DNA of 64,000 nt, taken from an uncultured Parabacteroides sp. GTDB lineage: Bacteria > Bacteroidota > Bacteroidia > Bacteroidales > Tannerellaceae. Location of the stretch: the NCBI RefSeq assembly GCF_905196875.1, contig NZ_CAJJWO010000027.1, positions 1-64,000 on the forward strand, in the 5' to 3' direction. Made by a program: the position numbers and the translations under genes. Of the stretch, positions 8,721 to 17,607 are shown piece after piece. The notes beneath the pieces were generated by a model. It made no database searches and was not told the origin of the DNA. It was given only the letters and a program-made list of their open reading frames with translations. Every line of letters starts with the position of its first letter. The stretch's first letter is position 1.

Positions 8721-8758
8721 CAAAGATAATCTTTCATGCAAAAAATTGCTTATCTTTG
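8721..8758 (+). promoter_or_regulatory. Probable ychF promoter within an inverted repeat
   Basis: TATCTTTG at 8751-8758 matches TAnnTTTG. It forms most of the right arm of a perfect 9-bp inverted repeat, CAAAGATAA (8721-8729) with TTATCTTTG (8750-8758), so a repressor could cover the -33 to -7 region. No TTG is present at the -33 position. The expected leader is about 90 nt. Confidence 0.5.
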
Positions 8759-8851
8759 CACACCCAAACGAGGTGAGAGGTACAATTTTGCTACTCGTCT
8801 GTTTTGCAGTTATACATAACTAATTGACAATAAAAAAAATACTATAATAAT

Positions 8852-9955
8852 ATGGCATTACAATGTGGCATCGTAGGTCTTCCGAACGTAGGAAAGTCTA
8901 CTCTTTTCAACTGCTTATCAAATGCAAAAGCACAGTCTGCAAACTTCCCGTTCTGTACGATCGAACCGAACGTAGGTGTAATTACCGTTCCCGACGAACG
9001 TCTGAACAAACTGGCAGAACTGATCAACCCGAAACAAATCGTTCCTACTACGGTAGAAATCGTCGATATCGCCGGTCTGGTAAAAGGAGCCAGCAAAGGG
9101 GAAGGATTGGGAAATAAGTTCCTTGCCAATATCCGCGAAACAGATGCTATCCTGCATGTATTACGTTGTTTCGACGATGAAAATATCGTACACGTAGACG
9201 GTAAGGTAGACCCTGTACGCGATAAGGAGATCATCGATGCGGAACTCCAGATCAAAGACCTGGAAACGATCGACAGCCGTATTGCCAAAGTACAGAAACA
9301 AGCTCAAACAGGCGGCGACAAACAAGCAAAACAGGCATACGAAGTATTAGTAAAATACAAAGAAGCCCTGGAACAAGGAAAGAGTGCCCGTACGGTTACG
9401 TTCGAAACAAAAGACGAACAAAAGATTGCTCACGAACTCTTTCTGCTGACCAGCAAACCGGTGATGTATGTCTGCAACGTAGACGAAGCCAGCGCCGTAA
9501 ACGGTAATAAATACGTAGAAGCAGTACGCGAAGCAGTAAAAGACGAAAACGCAGAAATCCTGGTAGTAGCAGCCAAGATTGAAAGCGAAATTGCCGAGTT
9601 CGAGACTTATGAAGAACGCCAGATGTTCCTACAGGAAATCGGGCTGGAAGAGTCAGGCGTAGCGCGCTTGATCAAATCGGCTTACAGCTTATTGAACCTG
9701 CAAACTTACCTCACTGCCGGCGTACAGGAAGTACGTGCCTGGACATTCGAAAAAGGTTGGAAGGCTCCTCAATGTGCCGGTGTGATCCACACGGATTTTG
9801 AAAAAGGTTTCATCCGCGCCGAAGTGATCAAATATGATGATTTCATTCATTATGGTTCCGAAGCCGCCGTGAAAGAAGCCGGAAAGATGAGCGTAGAAGG
9901 AAAAGAATATGTTGTACAGGATGGTGATATCATGCACTTCCGTTTCAACGTATAA
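8852..9955 (+). CDS. ychF: Redox-regulated ATPase YchF (Obg-family translation-associated P-loop NTPase)
   Basis: A 367-residue YchF/OLA1 ATPase, a ribosome-associated P-loop protein of the Obg family that prefers ATP. The P-loop is GLPNVGKST at 9-17. Switch II and the glycine-rich segment are VDIAGLVKGASKGEGLGNKF. The usual GTP-specific NKxD is replaced by CNVDE, as is typical of ATP-using YchF. A coiled-coil arm follows, and a C-terminal TGS domain (about 281-365) ends in FRFNV. The gene stands alone between the phased repeat array upstream and a terminator downstream shared with the convergent regulator gene. Confidence 0.96.
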   Translation: MALQCGIVGLPNVGKSTLFNCLSNAKAQSANFPFCTIEPNVGVITVPDERLNKLAELINPKQIVPTTVEIVDIAGLVKGASKGEGLGNKFLANIRETDAILHVLRCFDDENIVHVDGKVDPVRDKEIIDAELQIKDLETIDSRIAKVQKQAQTGGDKQAKQAYEVLVKYKEALEQGKSARTVTFETKDEQKIAHELFLLTSKPVMYVCNVDEASAVNGNKYVEAVREAVKDENAEILVVAAKIESEIAEFETYEERQMFLQEIGLEESGVARLIKSAYSLLNLQTYLTAGVQEVRAWTFEKGWKAPQCAGVIHTDFEKGFIRAEVIKYDDFIHYGSEAAVKEAGKMSVEGKEYVVQDGDIMHFRFNV

Positions 9956-9984
9956 TCACGAAAAATAAGGTATAAATAAGATAC

Positions 9985-10025
9985 TAAAAGCCGTTCCGTT
10001 TTATTCGGAGCGGCTTTTATTTTTA
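9985..10025. terminator. Bidirectional terminator between ychF and the hybrid regulator
   Basis: GCCGTTCCG pairs with CGGAGCGGC (one G-U pair) around a 7-nt loop, with an A-run before and TTTTATTTTT after. The stem overlaps the last codons of the convergent hybrid two-component gene. Confidence 0.85.
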
Positions 10026-13000
10026 CCATTACGATATTGCATCGGAGTAACTCCGAAGTATTCTTTAAAGCATTTTCCCATATAACCGGGGCTTGAGAAG
10101 CCGGCCTTCCAGGTTATTTCCGAGATAGTCAGCTCGCTGTTTTCCAAAAGGGAAGCACACTTTCTAAGTTTTATCTGGAGAATAAAATCATTCAGGGTAA
10201 GTCCTGTCACGGCCTTTATCTTTCCTCCAAGACGTGTACGGCCGATAGCAATCTGACGACACCACATGTCGATATTGAAATCTTTATTCTCCATATTCTC
10301 TTCAATGATCCGGACAGAGTCTTCAAGTAATTGCTGATCGAGGCGGTTGGTAGCCAGATCGGTTGGTGCCGATTCCGCTTCGGTACAGAAACGAGTCTGC
10401 TGACGTCTCAAAGTAGCGATCACATTATTACATTTCAAAAGAAGAAGCTCCAGATTAAAAGGCTTCATTATATAATCGCTCGCTCCACATTTCATACCCT
10501 CAAGGGCACTTTCCAAGTCCGTACGGGCCGTTAGCAAAAGGATCGGGATATGCGATGTTTCAAATTTCTTCTTCAACCGCTGGCACATAGCCGTACCCGA
10601 CATGCCGGGCATCATCACATCACTGATGATCAAGTCGGGTTGCATTTCTTCGGCAATACGGATACCTTCGTCCCCTTCACTGGCCTTATAAACCTTATAT
10701 TTGATAGAGAAAGCTTCCTCCAGAACTTGCAGTAAATCTTCATTATCCTCTACAATCAGAACAGAAAGTGCATTCTCTTTTATCTCCGGAGAAGGATTAT
10801 CCAGAGAATCGGAGAAAACGATTTCTTCCTCCGGCCGCAATGTTCCTACAGGTAAAATATCAACCGCGGCGGCTTCTGTTGTTTTTTGTTCTTCGGTCAA
10901 ATGTTGTTCACCCAGTTTGAGAGTCACTATGAATGTAGTCCCCTTACCTAATGCACTCCGTACCTCGATCGTTCCTTTGTGTTGCAAGATAATTTCTCGA
11001 GTCAGTGCCAGACCTATTCCGCTCCCGGAAAGAGATACACCGGAAGCATTATCAGCCTGGTAAAACCGCTCGAATATATGATCTTGTTGGCTCTGGGGAA
11101 TTCCAGAGCCAGTGTCGGAGATACGTATCTCCGCAATATCCTTTTTCTGTATAATGGTGATCGTGATGTTTCCCTCCTTCGGAGTAAACTTAAAGGCATT
11201 TGAAAGTAAATTATTAAATACTTTCCGGATCTGAACCGGATCAAACCAGACTGGGATATTCTCATCTGCTACTTCCAGTTTATACTGGATATGGTTCATC
11301 GAAGCGTAATCGCGGAATGAGTCGAAGATTTGTTGTATGAAGGATACCAGATTCTGTTTGCTTGCATGAAACGGCATTTTACCTTGTTCCAGACGACGGA
11401 AATCGAGCACTTCGGTTATCAGCTGCTGCATCTGTCCGGTATACTGGCGGACCTTCAGCAGTTTGTTGCGAAACGTTCCCCCTAAATCGTAATTCTGCAG
11501 GATCAAATCGATCTGGCTGACCATCAAGGTCAGCGGAGTACGAAGCTCGTGCGATATATTGATATAGAACTTTAACTTCATCTGGTTCAGTTTCTCGATA
11601 CGTAGCTTCTCCCTATGTTCCATTTCCAACGAAGCTTTCAATACGGCACGGCTCCGGTTAAAGCGGATAAGCCAGACCAGAAACAAGACAGTCAGCAAAA
11701 TATAGATACCGAAAGCATAGACTGAGGCATAAAAAGGAGGACGTATCCGGATATCCATAGAGATCTGCTTGCCCTCTCCCACTTCACGTACCAATAAACG
11801 ATATTTCCCGGGGGATAAAGAAGTATAAATTATCAATGGATGTCGGGTTCGCGTCCATTGCTTATCCAATCCTTCCAGTTTATATTCAAACAGGTTCTTG
11901 TCGGCATACCGGTAATTGGTGGAAGTAAAGCCGATTGTCAGATTGTTGCGGTCATAGGGTAAAGTCAGTTCGGATGTATATGCTATTCCTTCCTTTAGAG
12001 GAGTGGAAGCAGAAGAAGGAGTCATAAGCGTATTATCCACATATAAACTATTGAAAGAGATCGTATAAGGAACAGTTGTAGCAGCCAGGCCTGATTCTTT
12101 TGTAGCTATAATACCTTCTACTCCCCCGATAAAGATCGTACTGTCTTTCGGTGATATATATACGCCGCAATTAGAATTCAGTCGGTGAAGCGGCGAAGAC
12201 GTTCCCAGCAAGGTATGTGTACTTTTCCCTCTCTTCATATCCAACAGGGTGATTCCACGTATCGATGTAATCAAAAGCCGGCCCATTGGTGTAACACACA
12301 CTTTGAAAGGTTCGTTTGTCAGTAGCTGTCCCTGCTCCTGGTTATAGCAAGCCCAGAAATCATTCAACGGCTCATATTGCAAGACTCCCATACCGACAAC
12401 AACAAAATAGAGATTTCCTCTATTGTCACCGGTAATACTTTGTACCGGCTTTTTCCCTATCATCCCTTTTACAGAAAGTATATCTTCTACTTTTCTGGTA
12501 TCCATATTGACACAAAGTATTTCCCTGTTGGCCGGAGCAAGCCAAAGCCTGTCCTCCATATCCAGATAAGCAGCACGGATAATAACTCCTGTCTGGCTCA
12601 ACAGATCGGGATCGGTAAACAACCATGAAAGCTTTTGCGTTTCGAGATCCAATAAATATATCCCCCCCTGAGAAACAACGATCAGATTCCCCTTCCAGGG
12701 TATAAGATCTGTAATTATCTGTTGATGATCTTCAACTAATACATCCACCCCTATCTGTTCAAAAGGCCCGGAAGAAGTGGAGCAAAGCAATCCACGCAGA
12801 AAAGTTCCGACATATAATCTGTCCCGGTCTGCATCATACCAGACCGACTTGGTTGTACGGCACGGGATACGCGAAGGACCGGAATCAAAACGTTTTATCT
12901 TTTGAGTCTTAAGATCCATCGAGTTTAGTCCTCCATGCTCGGTTGCGATATATAAATTTCCTTTGGTATCCTCCGTCATTTTACCAAACAGGAAACCGTT

Positions 13001-13984
13001 CAAACTATTGGGATCACTCGGTGAAATACCGTAAAAAGTATAATTTTCCGTGTCCGGATTGAAATAACTGAGCCCTCCGTAATAAGTTCCGACCCACATT
13101 CCACCCTGACTATCCCGGTGGATAGCATAAACGGATGAATGCTGTAAAGACCAGGAAACCTGTTCTTTATGAGATAAATGGTAATAGTCCTGCAAAGAAG
13201 GCTTCACCACAGTTATCCCACCAAAGCTTCCGATCCATATATTACCTTTAATATCCTGGTTAATACAACGAACCTGATTATTGACAAGCGGACAAACCGG
13301 ACCATTCTCCTGCAAAGCAATCCATGTGCCGTCATTATATACTCTCACGCCATTCGATCCCGTACCTATCCATAACCGGTTCTGTGCATCCTTAAACAAG
13401 GAAGAAATGGATTCGTTTTCCAACAAAGAACGAACGGTTCCTCCAGTATATTCATACAACCCCTTGTTAGTCCCCAATAACCAACCGGCATCAGATAAAA
13501 GCAGAGATCTTATAGTGATAGTCGAGTCCTGAAAAGCATACAGTTCTTCAGGTTCTCCATCAAGCGGGTAACGATAGAGTGTATTTTTAGACGAATAATA
13601 TAAATACTGATTCTCGTAAGTCAATGTATTCGCCAAAATATCCGTTCGTTGGAACTCTTCCGTCCTCATATTATAAACAATCACCCGGTTATTGGCCAAC
13701 ATATAAACAAACGCCTCCCCATCTCCACAAATAGCGTGGATATTATTATCCTCCACACCATCCATATAGGTAGAGAGACGGAAAGAACGGACAATTCTTC
13801 CATCATACACATTGAAGTTATCATTACCAAACCAGATATATCCTCTTGCGTCTTCATAAATAGAGATCGCCGATGGCTGCGTAAATCCATCATTCAAATC
13901 GACATGTTGAAAGTAAAGCTCTTTAGCCGACGCAGGAAATACTAGTAAAAGGCACAATAATTGATAGAGGTTCCTAAAACTCAT
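10001..13984 (-). CDS. Hybrid two-component system sensor-regulator (HTCS), PUL 1 regulator
   Basis: A 1327-residue one-protein two-component system of the Bacteroidota HTCS type. In order: a signal peptide (about 1-20); two seven-bladed reg_prop-like propellers with repeated IWFGND/LWIGTG/MWVGTYYGG elements; a Y_Y_Y domain (YKLEGLDKQWT); one membrane helix (IYILLTVLFLVWLI); HisKA with NISHELRTPLTLM; HATPase_c (DTGSGIP, GSGIGLAL); a receiver with ISDVMMPGMSG; and a C-terminal AraC HTH (ISEITWKAGFSSPGYMGKCF). The periplasmic part binds the signal sugar and the cytoplasmic HTH activates the PUL. It is divergent from the SusC gene at 14286, its likely target. The start is ATG 13984: the longer in-frame TTG at 14005 lies inside the -7 promoter box. 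Confidence 0.95.
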   Translation of the reverse strand: MSFRNLYQLLCLLLVFPASAKELYFQHVDLNDGFTQPSAISIYEDARGYIWFGNDNFNVYDGRIVRSFRLSTYMDGVEDNNIHAICGDGEAFVYMLANNRVIVYNMRTEEFQRTDILANTLTYENQYLYYSSKNTLYRYPLDGEPEELYAFQDSTITIRSLLLSDAGWLLGTNKGLYEYTGGTVRSLLENESISSLFKDAQNRLWIGTGSNGVRVYNDGTWIALQENGPVCPLVNNQVRCINQDIKGNIWIGSFGGITVVKPSLQDYYHLSHKEQVSWSLQHSSVYAIHRDSQGGMWVGTYYGGLSYFNPDTENYTFYGISPSDPNSLNGFLFGKMTEDTKGNLYIATEHGGLNSMDLKTQKIKRFDSGPSRIPCRTTKSVWYDADRDRLYVGTFLRGLLCSTSSGPFEQIGVDVLVEDHQQIITDLIPWKGNLIVVSQGGIYLLDLETQKLSWLFTDPDLLSQTGVIIRAAYLDMEDRLWLAPANREILCVNMDTRKVEDILSVKGMIGKKPVQSITGDNRGNLYFVVVGMGVLQYEPLNDFWACYNQEQGQLLTNEPFKVCVTPMGRLLITSIRGITLLDMKRGKSTHTLLGTSSPLHRLNSNCGVYISPKDSTIFIGGVEGIIATKESGLAATTVPYTISFNSLYVDNTLMTPSSASTPLKEGIAYTSELTLPYDRNNLTIGFTSTNYRYADKNLFEYKLEGLDKQWTRTRHPLIIYTSLSPGKYRLLVREVGEGKQISMDIRIRPPFYASVYAFGIYILLTVLFLVWLIRFNRSRAVLKASLEMEHREKLRIEKLNQMKLKFYINISHELRTPLTLMVSQIDLILQNYDLGGTFRNKLLKVRQYTGQMQQLITEVLDFRRLEQGKMPFHASKQNLVSFIQQIFDSFRDYASMNHIQYKLEVADENIPVWFDPVQIRKVFNNLLSNAFKFTPKEGNITITIIQKKDIAEIRISDTGSGIPQSQQDHIFERFYQADNASGVSLSGSGIGLALTREIILQHKGTIEVRSALGKGTTFIVTLKLGEQHLTEEQKTTEAAAVDILPVGTLRPEEEIVFSDSLDNPSPEIKENALSVLIVEDNEDLLQVLEEAFSIKYKVYKASEGDEGIRIAEEMQPDLIISDVMMPGMSGTAMCQRLKKKFETSHIPILLLTARTDLESALEGMKCGASDYIMKPFNLELLLLKCNNVIATLRRQQTRFCTEAESAPTDLATNRLDQQLLEDSVRIIEENMENKDFNIDMWCRQIAIGRTRLGGKIKAVTGLTLNDFILQIKLRKCASLLENSELTISEITWKAGFSSPGYMGKCFKEYFGVTPMQYRNGKNKSRSE

Positions 13985-14002
13985 ACAAACGATATTTACA
14001 TG

Positions 14003-14033
14003 CAAAAATAGCTTATTTTCAACTAGTAAGCAA
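14003..14033 (-). promoter_or_regulatory. Promoter of the HTCS gene
   Basis: Minus-strand TTG (14033-14031), exactly 20 bp, then TATTTTTG (14010-14003), a full match to the Bacteroidota promoter pattern. Transcription should start about 4 nt downstream, leaving a roughly 15-nt leader before ATG 13984. Confidence 0.75.
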
Positions 14034-14137
14034 TAAGATAAACACGTATAACATGCAAATATAAAAGATTACACTACCTGTATTAGACTTGTTTTTATAA
14101 AAGAACACAAAAAATAACCATCTACTTCATTGGCAAA

Positions 14138-14191
14138 ATGGTAATATCCGTCAAATAAATAGCAAAATCCATCACTAACGGTATTTACCAT
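14138..14191. promoter_or_regulatory. Inverted repeat, candidate HTCS operator
   Basis: ATGGTAATATCCGT (14138-14151) and ACGGTATTTACCAT (14178-14191) are inverted copies matching at 11 of 14 positions, with centres 40 bp apart. They lie 42-95 bp upstream of the TAGATTTG box of the PUL 1 susC. That position suits an activator site for the divergent HTCS; binding is inferred. Confidence 0.5.
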
Positions 14192-14232
14192 CCTAACAAC
14201 AGATTCTAACACAGCTTTGATTCAACACTTTA

Positions 14233-14240
14233 TAGATTTG
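14233..14240 (+). promoter_or_regulatory. Probable -7 box of the PUL 1 susC gene
   Basis: TAGATTTG matches TAnnTTTG, 45 bp before the susC ATG. No TTG is present about 20 bp upstream, as expected for a promoter that needs an activator. Confidence 0.5.
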
Positions 14241-14285
14241 CGGCATTGAAATTAAATTTTCTTGAATCTAACTAAAGATTTGTTT

Positions 14286-17200
14286 ATGAAAAAAGTATTG
14301 AGACCTATCGGACTTATTTTACTATCCGGCGCTCTCTGTTCTACCGGACAGGTATATGCAACAGGAGCTAAGTCGGAAGCTGTAACTAACATCGCTCAAC
14401 AGAAAAAGCAAGTAAAAGGTACAGTTATTGATGCATTTGGCCCCGTAGCCGGTGCTTCCGTATCTATAAAAGGAACCAGTCAGGGTACTATTACCGACAT
14501 GGATGGTAACTTTATAATAGATGTGGAACCAGGAAGCACTTTGTCTATCTCTTTCATCGGTTATGTAACTCAGGATATCAAATACACCGGACAAGCAGCT
14601 CTGGATGTAAAATTAATGGAAGACAGCCAAAAAATCGACGAAGTGGTAGTAACCGCCATGGGTATCAAGAAAGAAAAACGTGCCCTCCCTTACGCCATGA
14701 GTGAACTGAAAGCAGAGCAGCTCCAGACTGTTCCCGTACAAAACGTAGCAACTTCCTTATATGGTAAAGCTGCCGGTGTACAAATCCAGCAGACAGCCAT
14801 GGGACCTACCGGAGGTACCAAGATCCAGATCCGTGGTATCAACTCGGTGGAAGGTAATACCCGTCCGCTGATCGTTGTCGACGGTATACCTATCAACGAT
14901 ACAGACTCCAACTGGGCCGGTCGCGAACGTAGCGAGACACAACAAGGATCCGCTCTTAACGACATCAACCCGGACGATATCGAATCGATGTCTATCCTGA
15001 AAGGTGCAAACGCTGCCGCACTGTACGGTTCACGTGCAACCAACGGTGTGATCGTAATCACTACCAAGCGTGGAGGTGCCGGTAAAGGTCTCGGTATCCA
15101 GGTCGGAACATCTTATACATATGACCAGCGTGCTTTTATGCCGGAACTTCAGAATGTGTTCGGAGGTGGTTCAAATCCGTACTTCACTACGAATGCAGAC
15201 GGTCAGAATATATATAACGGTGATACTTACCGTAGCTTCGGTCCTCGCATGGACGGAACGGAAGTACTTTGGTGGGATGGCGTGAAGCGCCCGTATTCTC
15301 CGCAGCCTAACAATTACCGGGATGTATTTAAAGACGGTTTCAGCAACAACAATAGTATCTCTATTACCAACGGTACCGATAAGAACAGCATTCGTCTGGC
15401 TTATACAAATATGAACTATGGCGGTTACCTGGAAAACTTCAAACAGAACAAGCACAACTTCAGTTTCTCCGGTAACTTTAAAGTACACGAACGTCTGACT
15501 TTCGATGCTTCTGTTTCGTTCAACATTTCGGAAACAAAGAATCCTCCTACACGTATCGACCGTGTTTCCAACTATCCGATGCCTCGTAACGAGATCACTC
15601 AGTTATGGAAAGACAACTATAAGAATGATGAAGGCTACTTCCTGACAGACGAGATCTCAGGAATCAGTTCCGGAAACCGCGATAACATCATCAAATACCT
15701 GATGTGGCAGCAGAATGAAAACGAATATACACAGAACCGCGAACGTCTGATCGCTTCGTTGTCTGCTAATCTTAAGATATTCGACTTCCTGACTTTCCGC
15801 CTGCGTGGTGGTACGGACCGTTACCGTGACGACAAGGAGAACAAAGAATACTTTACAAAATATTCGGATCCTTCAGACATTAACAGTCTGGAAGGTAGTT
15901 ACCGGAAAGAGGATGCACACTACCAGAAAAACTATGTGGAAGGTTTATTGATGTTCAACAAGGCGATCAATGAAGATTTCGATGTTTCTGCCAACCTGGG
16001 TGTTTCCGGTGAAGATATCACGGAATCGAAAGTGATCTGGGAATCTCATGGACTGAAATACAACGGTATGTTCTCATCGGAAAACAACAAAAGAGATCCG
16101 AAACAAGCCAGCAAAGACAAAGTAGTTAACCAAGGTGAGTTCCTGGGAGCTGTTTTCGCTTCCGCCCAGGTCGCTTACAAACGCTTCCTGTATCTGGACT
16201 TGACTGCCCGTAACGACTGGTCTTCCCGTCTGACTGCCGGCAACCGTAGCTTCTTCTATCCTTCTGCCGGTTTGAGTTTCGTGTTTACAGAAGCATTGGA
16301 TCTACCGGATTGGTATAACTACGGTAAAGTAAGAGGATCATACGCTATCGTGGGTAATACGACACCGTCTATCTACTTTACTAACTCTGAATACCAGTAC
16401 GGATCATTCAATAGTTCAGTTATCACAAATGAATTCAAAGCCGACGTTCCTCCTACCAATATCGTCCCTGAAAAGACGTATTCATGGGAAGTCGGTTTGG
16501 AAAGCCGCGTGCTTAACGGACGTTTAGGATTAGACTTCGCTTTCTATACTAACAAGACAAAGAACCAGATCATCACTGTACCCGTCGCTCCTTCAACAGG
16601 TGCTACAGGTATGAGAATGAATGCGGGTGAGATCGGCAACCGTGGTGTGGAACTTCAGGTTACCGGAACTCCGGTTGAAACCAAGAACTTCAGCTGGGAA
16701 GGTGTTCTGAACTTCGCCTATACACACAATGAACTGCTTTCTCTGATCGATGGCATGGAAGACCGTCAGATCAGTAACCCGTGGAGTGCAGCGATCTTCA
16801 AAGCTGTTCCGGGATATGCTACACCTAGTGTATTTATCCGTAAATGGATACGTGACGACCAGGGAAGAATCGTTGTGGATAAGAACGGTAATTACCAACA
16901 GGAATCAGAATTCACTTATGCAGGTAGCGCAGCACCGAAGTTTACAGCCGGTTTCACGAATACATTCCGTTACAGAGACTTTTCTTTAAGCGTACATATC
17001 GACGGTTCGTTCGGCGGTAAACTGCTTTCATTCACCAACAACTTCCTGAAAGCATCTGGTGCAGGTAAAGAATCTTTGTGGGGACGCGATGAAGAATACG
17101 GTGGTCTGGCTTACTATATCGACAAGAACAGCAACCAGAAAATCCCTCTGGACAGCCACAGTGCCTCAGCTCCGGCAAATGCACTTGACGGACGTGTACG

Positions 17201-17570
17201 TCACGACGGTATCATTGTGGATGGTGTAAACGAAAAAGGCGAAAAGAACGACATCATTGTATCGGCAGCCGATTATTACAACTCGCGCTACAACCGTAAC
17301 GGTTCTGAAGACAACCTGTATGATAACACCTATATCAAACTGCGTGAAATGAAATTATCTTACCGCGTTCCGAACAACATCGTTTCTAAGATCGGTCTGC
17401 AGAACCTGAATGTTTCATTGATCGGTAGCAACCTGTTCTTCATCTATAAGAATGTTCCTAACGTGAATCCGGAAGCAACACTGGGTACAGGCGGTACAAA
17501 CCCTTATGTGGAATACACTTCTTACCCCTCAGCCAGAAGCTTTGGTTTTGCTATCAACACCAGTTTCTAA
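14286..17570 (+). CDS. SusC/RagA-type TonB-dependent outer-membrane transporter, PUL 1
   Basis: A 1094-residue SusC-family porin-like pump that imports glycan fragments using TonB energy. It has a signal peptide (about 1-26), then a carboxypeptidase-D-like regulatory domain (GTVIDAFGPVAGASVSIKG, about 44-125), then a plug with IQIRGINSVEGNTRPLIVVDG and ALYGSRATNGVIVITTKRG, then a 22-strand barrel ending in aromatic FAINTSF. There is no STN signalling domain, consistent with control by the adjacent HTCS rather than by a sigma/anti-sigma pair. I chose ATG 14286 over the in-frame TTG 14262 because the signal peptide begins there. SusD follows after 37 bp. Confidence 0.96.
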   Translation: MKKVLRPIGLILLSGALCSTGQVYATGAKSEAVTNIAQQKKQVKGTVIDAFGPVAGASVSIKGTSQGTITDMDGNFIIDVEPGSTLSISFIGYVTQDIKYTGQAALDVKLMEDSQKIDEVVVTAMGIKKEKRALPYAMSELKAEQLQTVPVQNVATSLYGKAAGVQIQQTAMGPTGGTKIQIRGINSVEGNTRPLIVVDGIPINDTDSNWAGRERSETQQGSALNDINPDDIESMSILKGANAAALYGSRATNGVIVITTKRGGAGKGLGIQVGTSYTYDQRAFMPELQNVFGGGSNPYFTTNADGQNIYNGDTYRSFGPRMDGTEVLWWDGVKRPYSPQPNNYRDVFKDGFSNNNSISITNGTDKNSIRLAYTNMNYGGYLENFKQNKHNFSFSGNFKVHERLTFDASVSFNISETKNPPTRIDRVSNYPMPRNEITQLWKDNYKNDEGYFLTDEISGISSGNRDNIIKYLMWQQNENEYTQNRERLIASLSANLKIFDFLTFRLRGGTDRYRDDKENKEYFTKYSDPSDINSLEGSYRKEDAHYQKNYVEGLLMFNKAINEDFDVSANLGVSGEDITESKVIWESHGLKYNGMFSSENNKRDPKQASKDKVVNQGEFLGAVFASAQVAYKRFLYLDLTARNDWSSRLTAGNRSFFYPSAGLSFVFTEALDLPDWYNYGKVRGSYAIVGNTTPSIYFTNSEYQYGSFNSSVITNEFKADVPPTNIVPEKTYSWEVGLESRVLNGRLGLDFAFYTNKTKNQIITVPVAPSTGATGMRMNAGEIGNRGVELQVTGTPVETKNFSWEGVLNFAYTHNELLSLIDGMEDRQISNPWSAAIFKAVPGYATPSVFIRKWIRDDQGRIVVDKNGNYQQESEFTYAGSAAPKFTAGFTNTFRYRDFSLSVHIDGSFGGKLLSFTNNFLKASGAGKESLWGRDEEYGGLAYYIDKNSNQKIPLDSHSASAPANALDGRVRHDGIIVDGVNEKGEKNDIIVSAADYYNSRYNRNGSEDNLYDNTYIKLREMKLSYRVPNNIVSKIGLQNLNVSLIGSNLFFIYKNVPNVNPEATLGTGGTNPYVEYTSYPSARSFGFAINTSF

Positions 17571-17607
17571 ACCTAGTAACTTATTCATAATAAAACAGTA
17601 AACTTTT

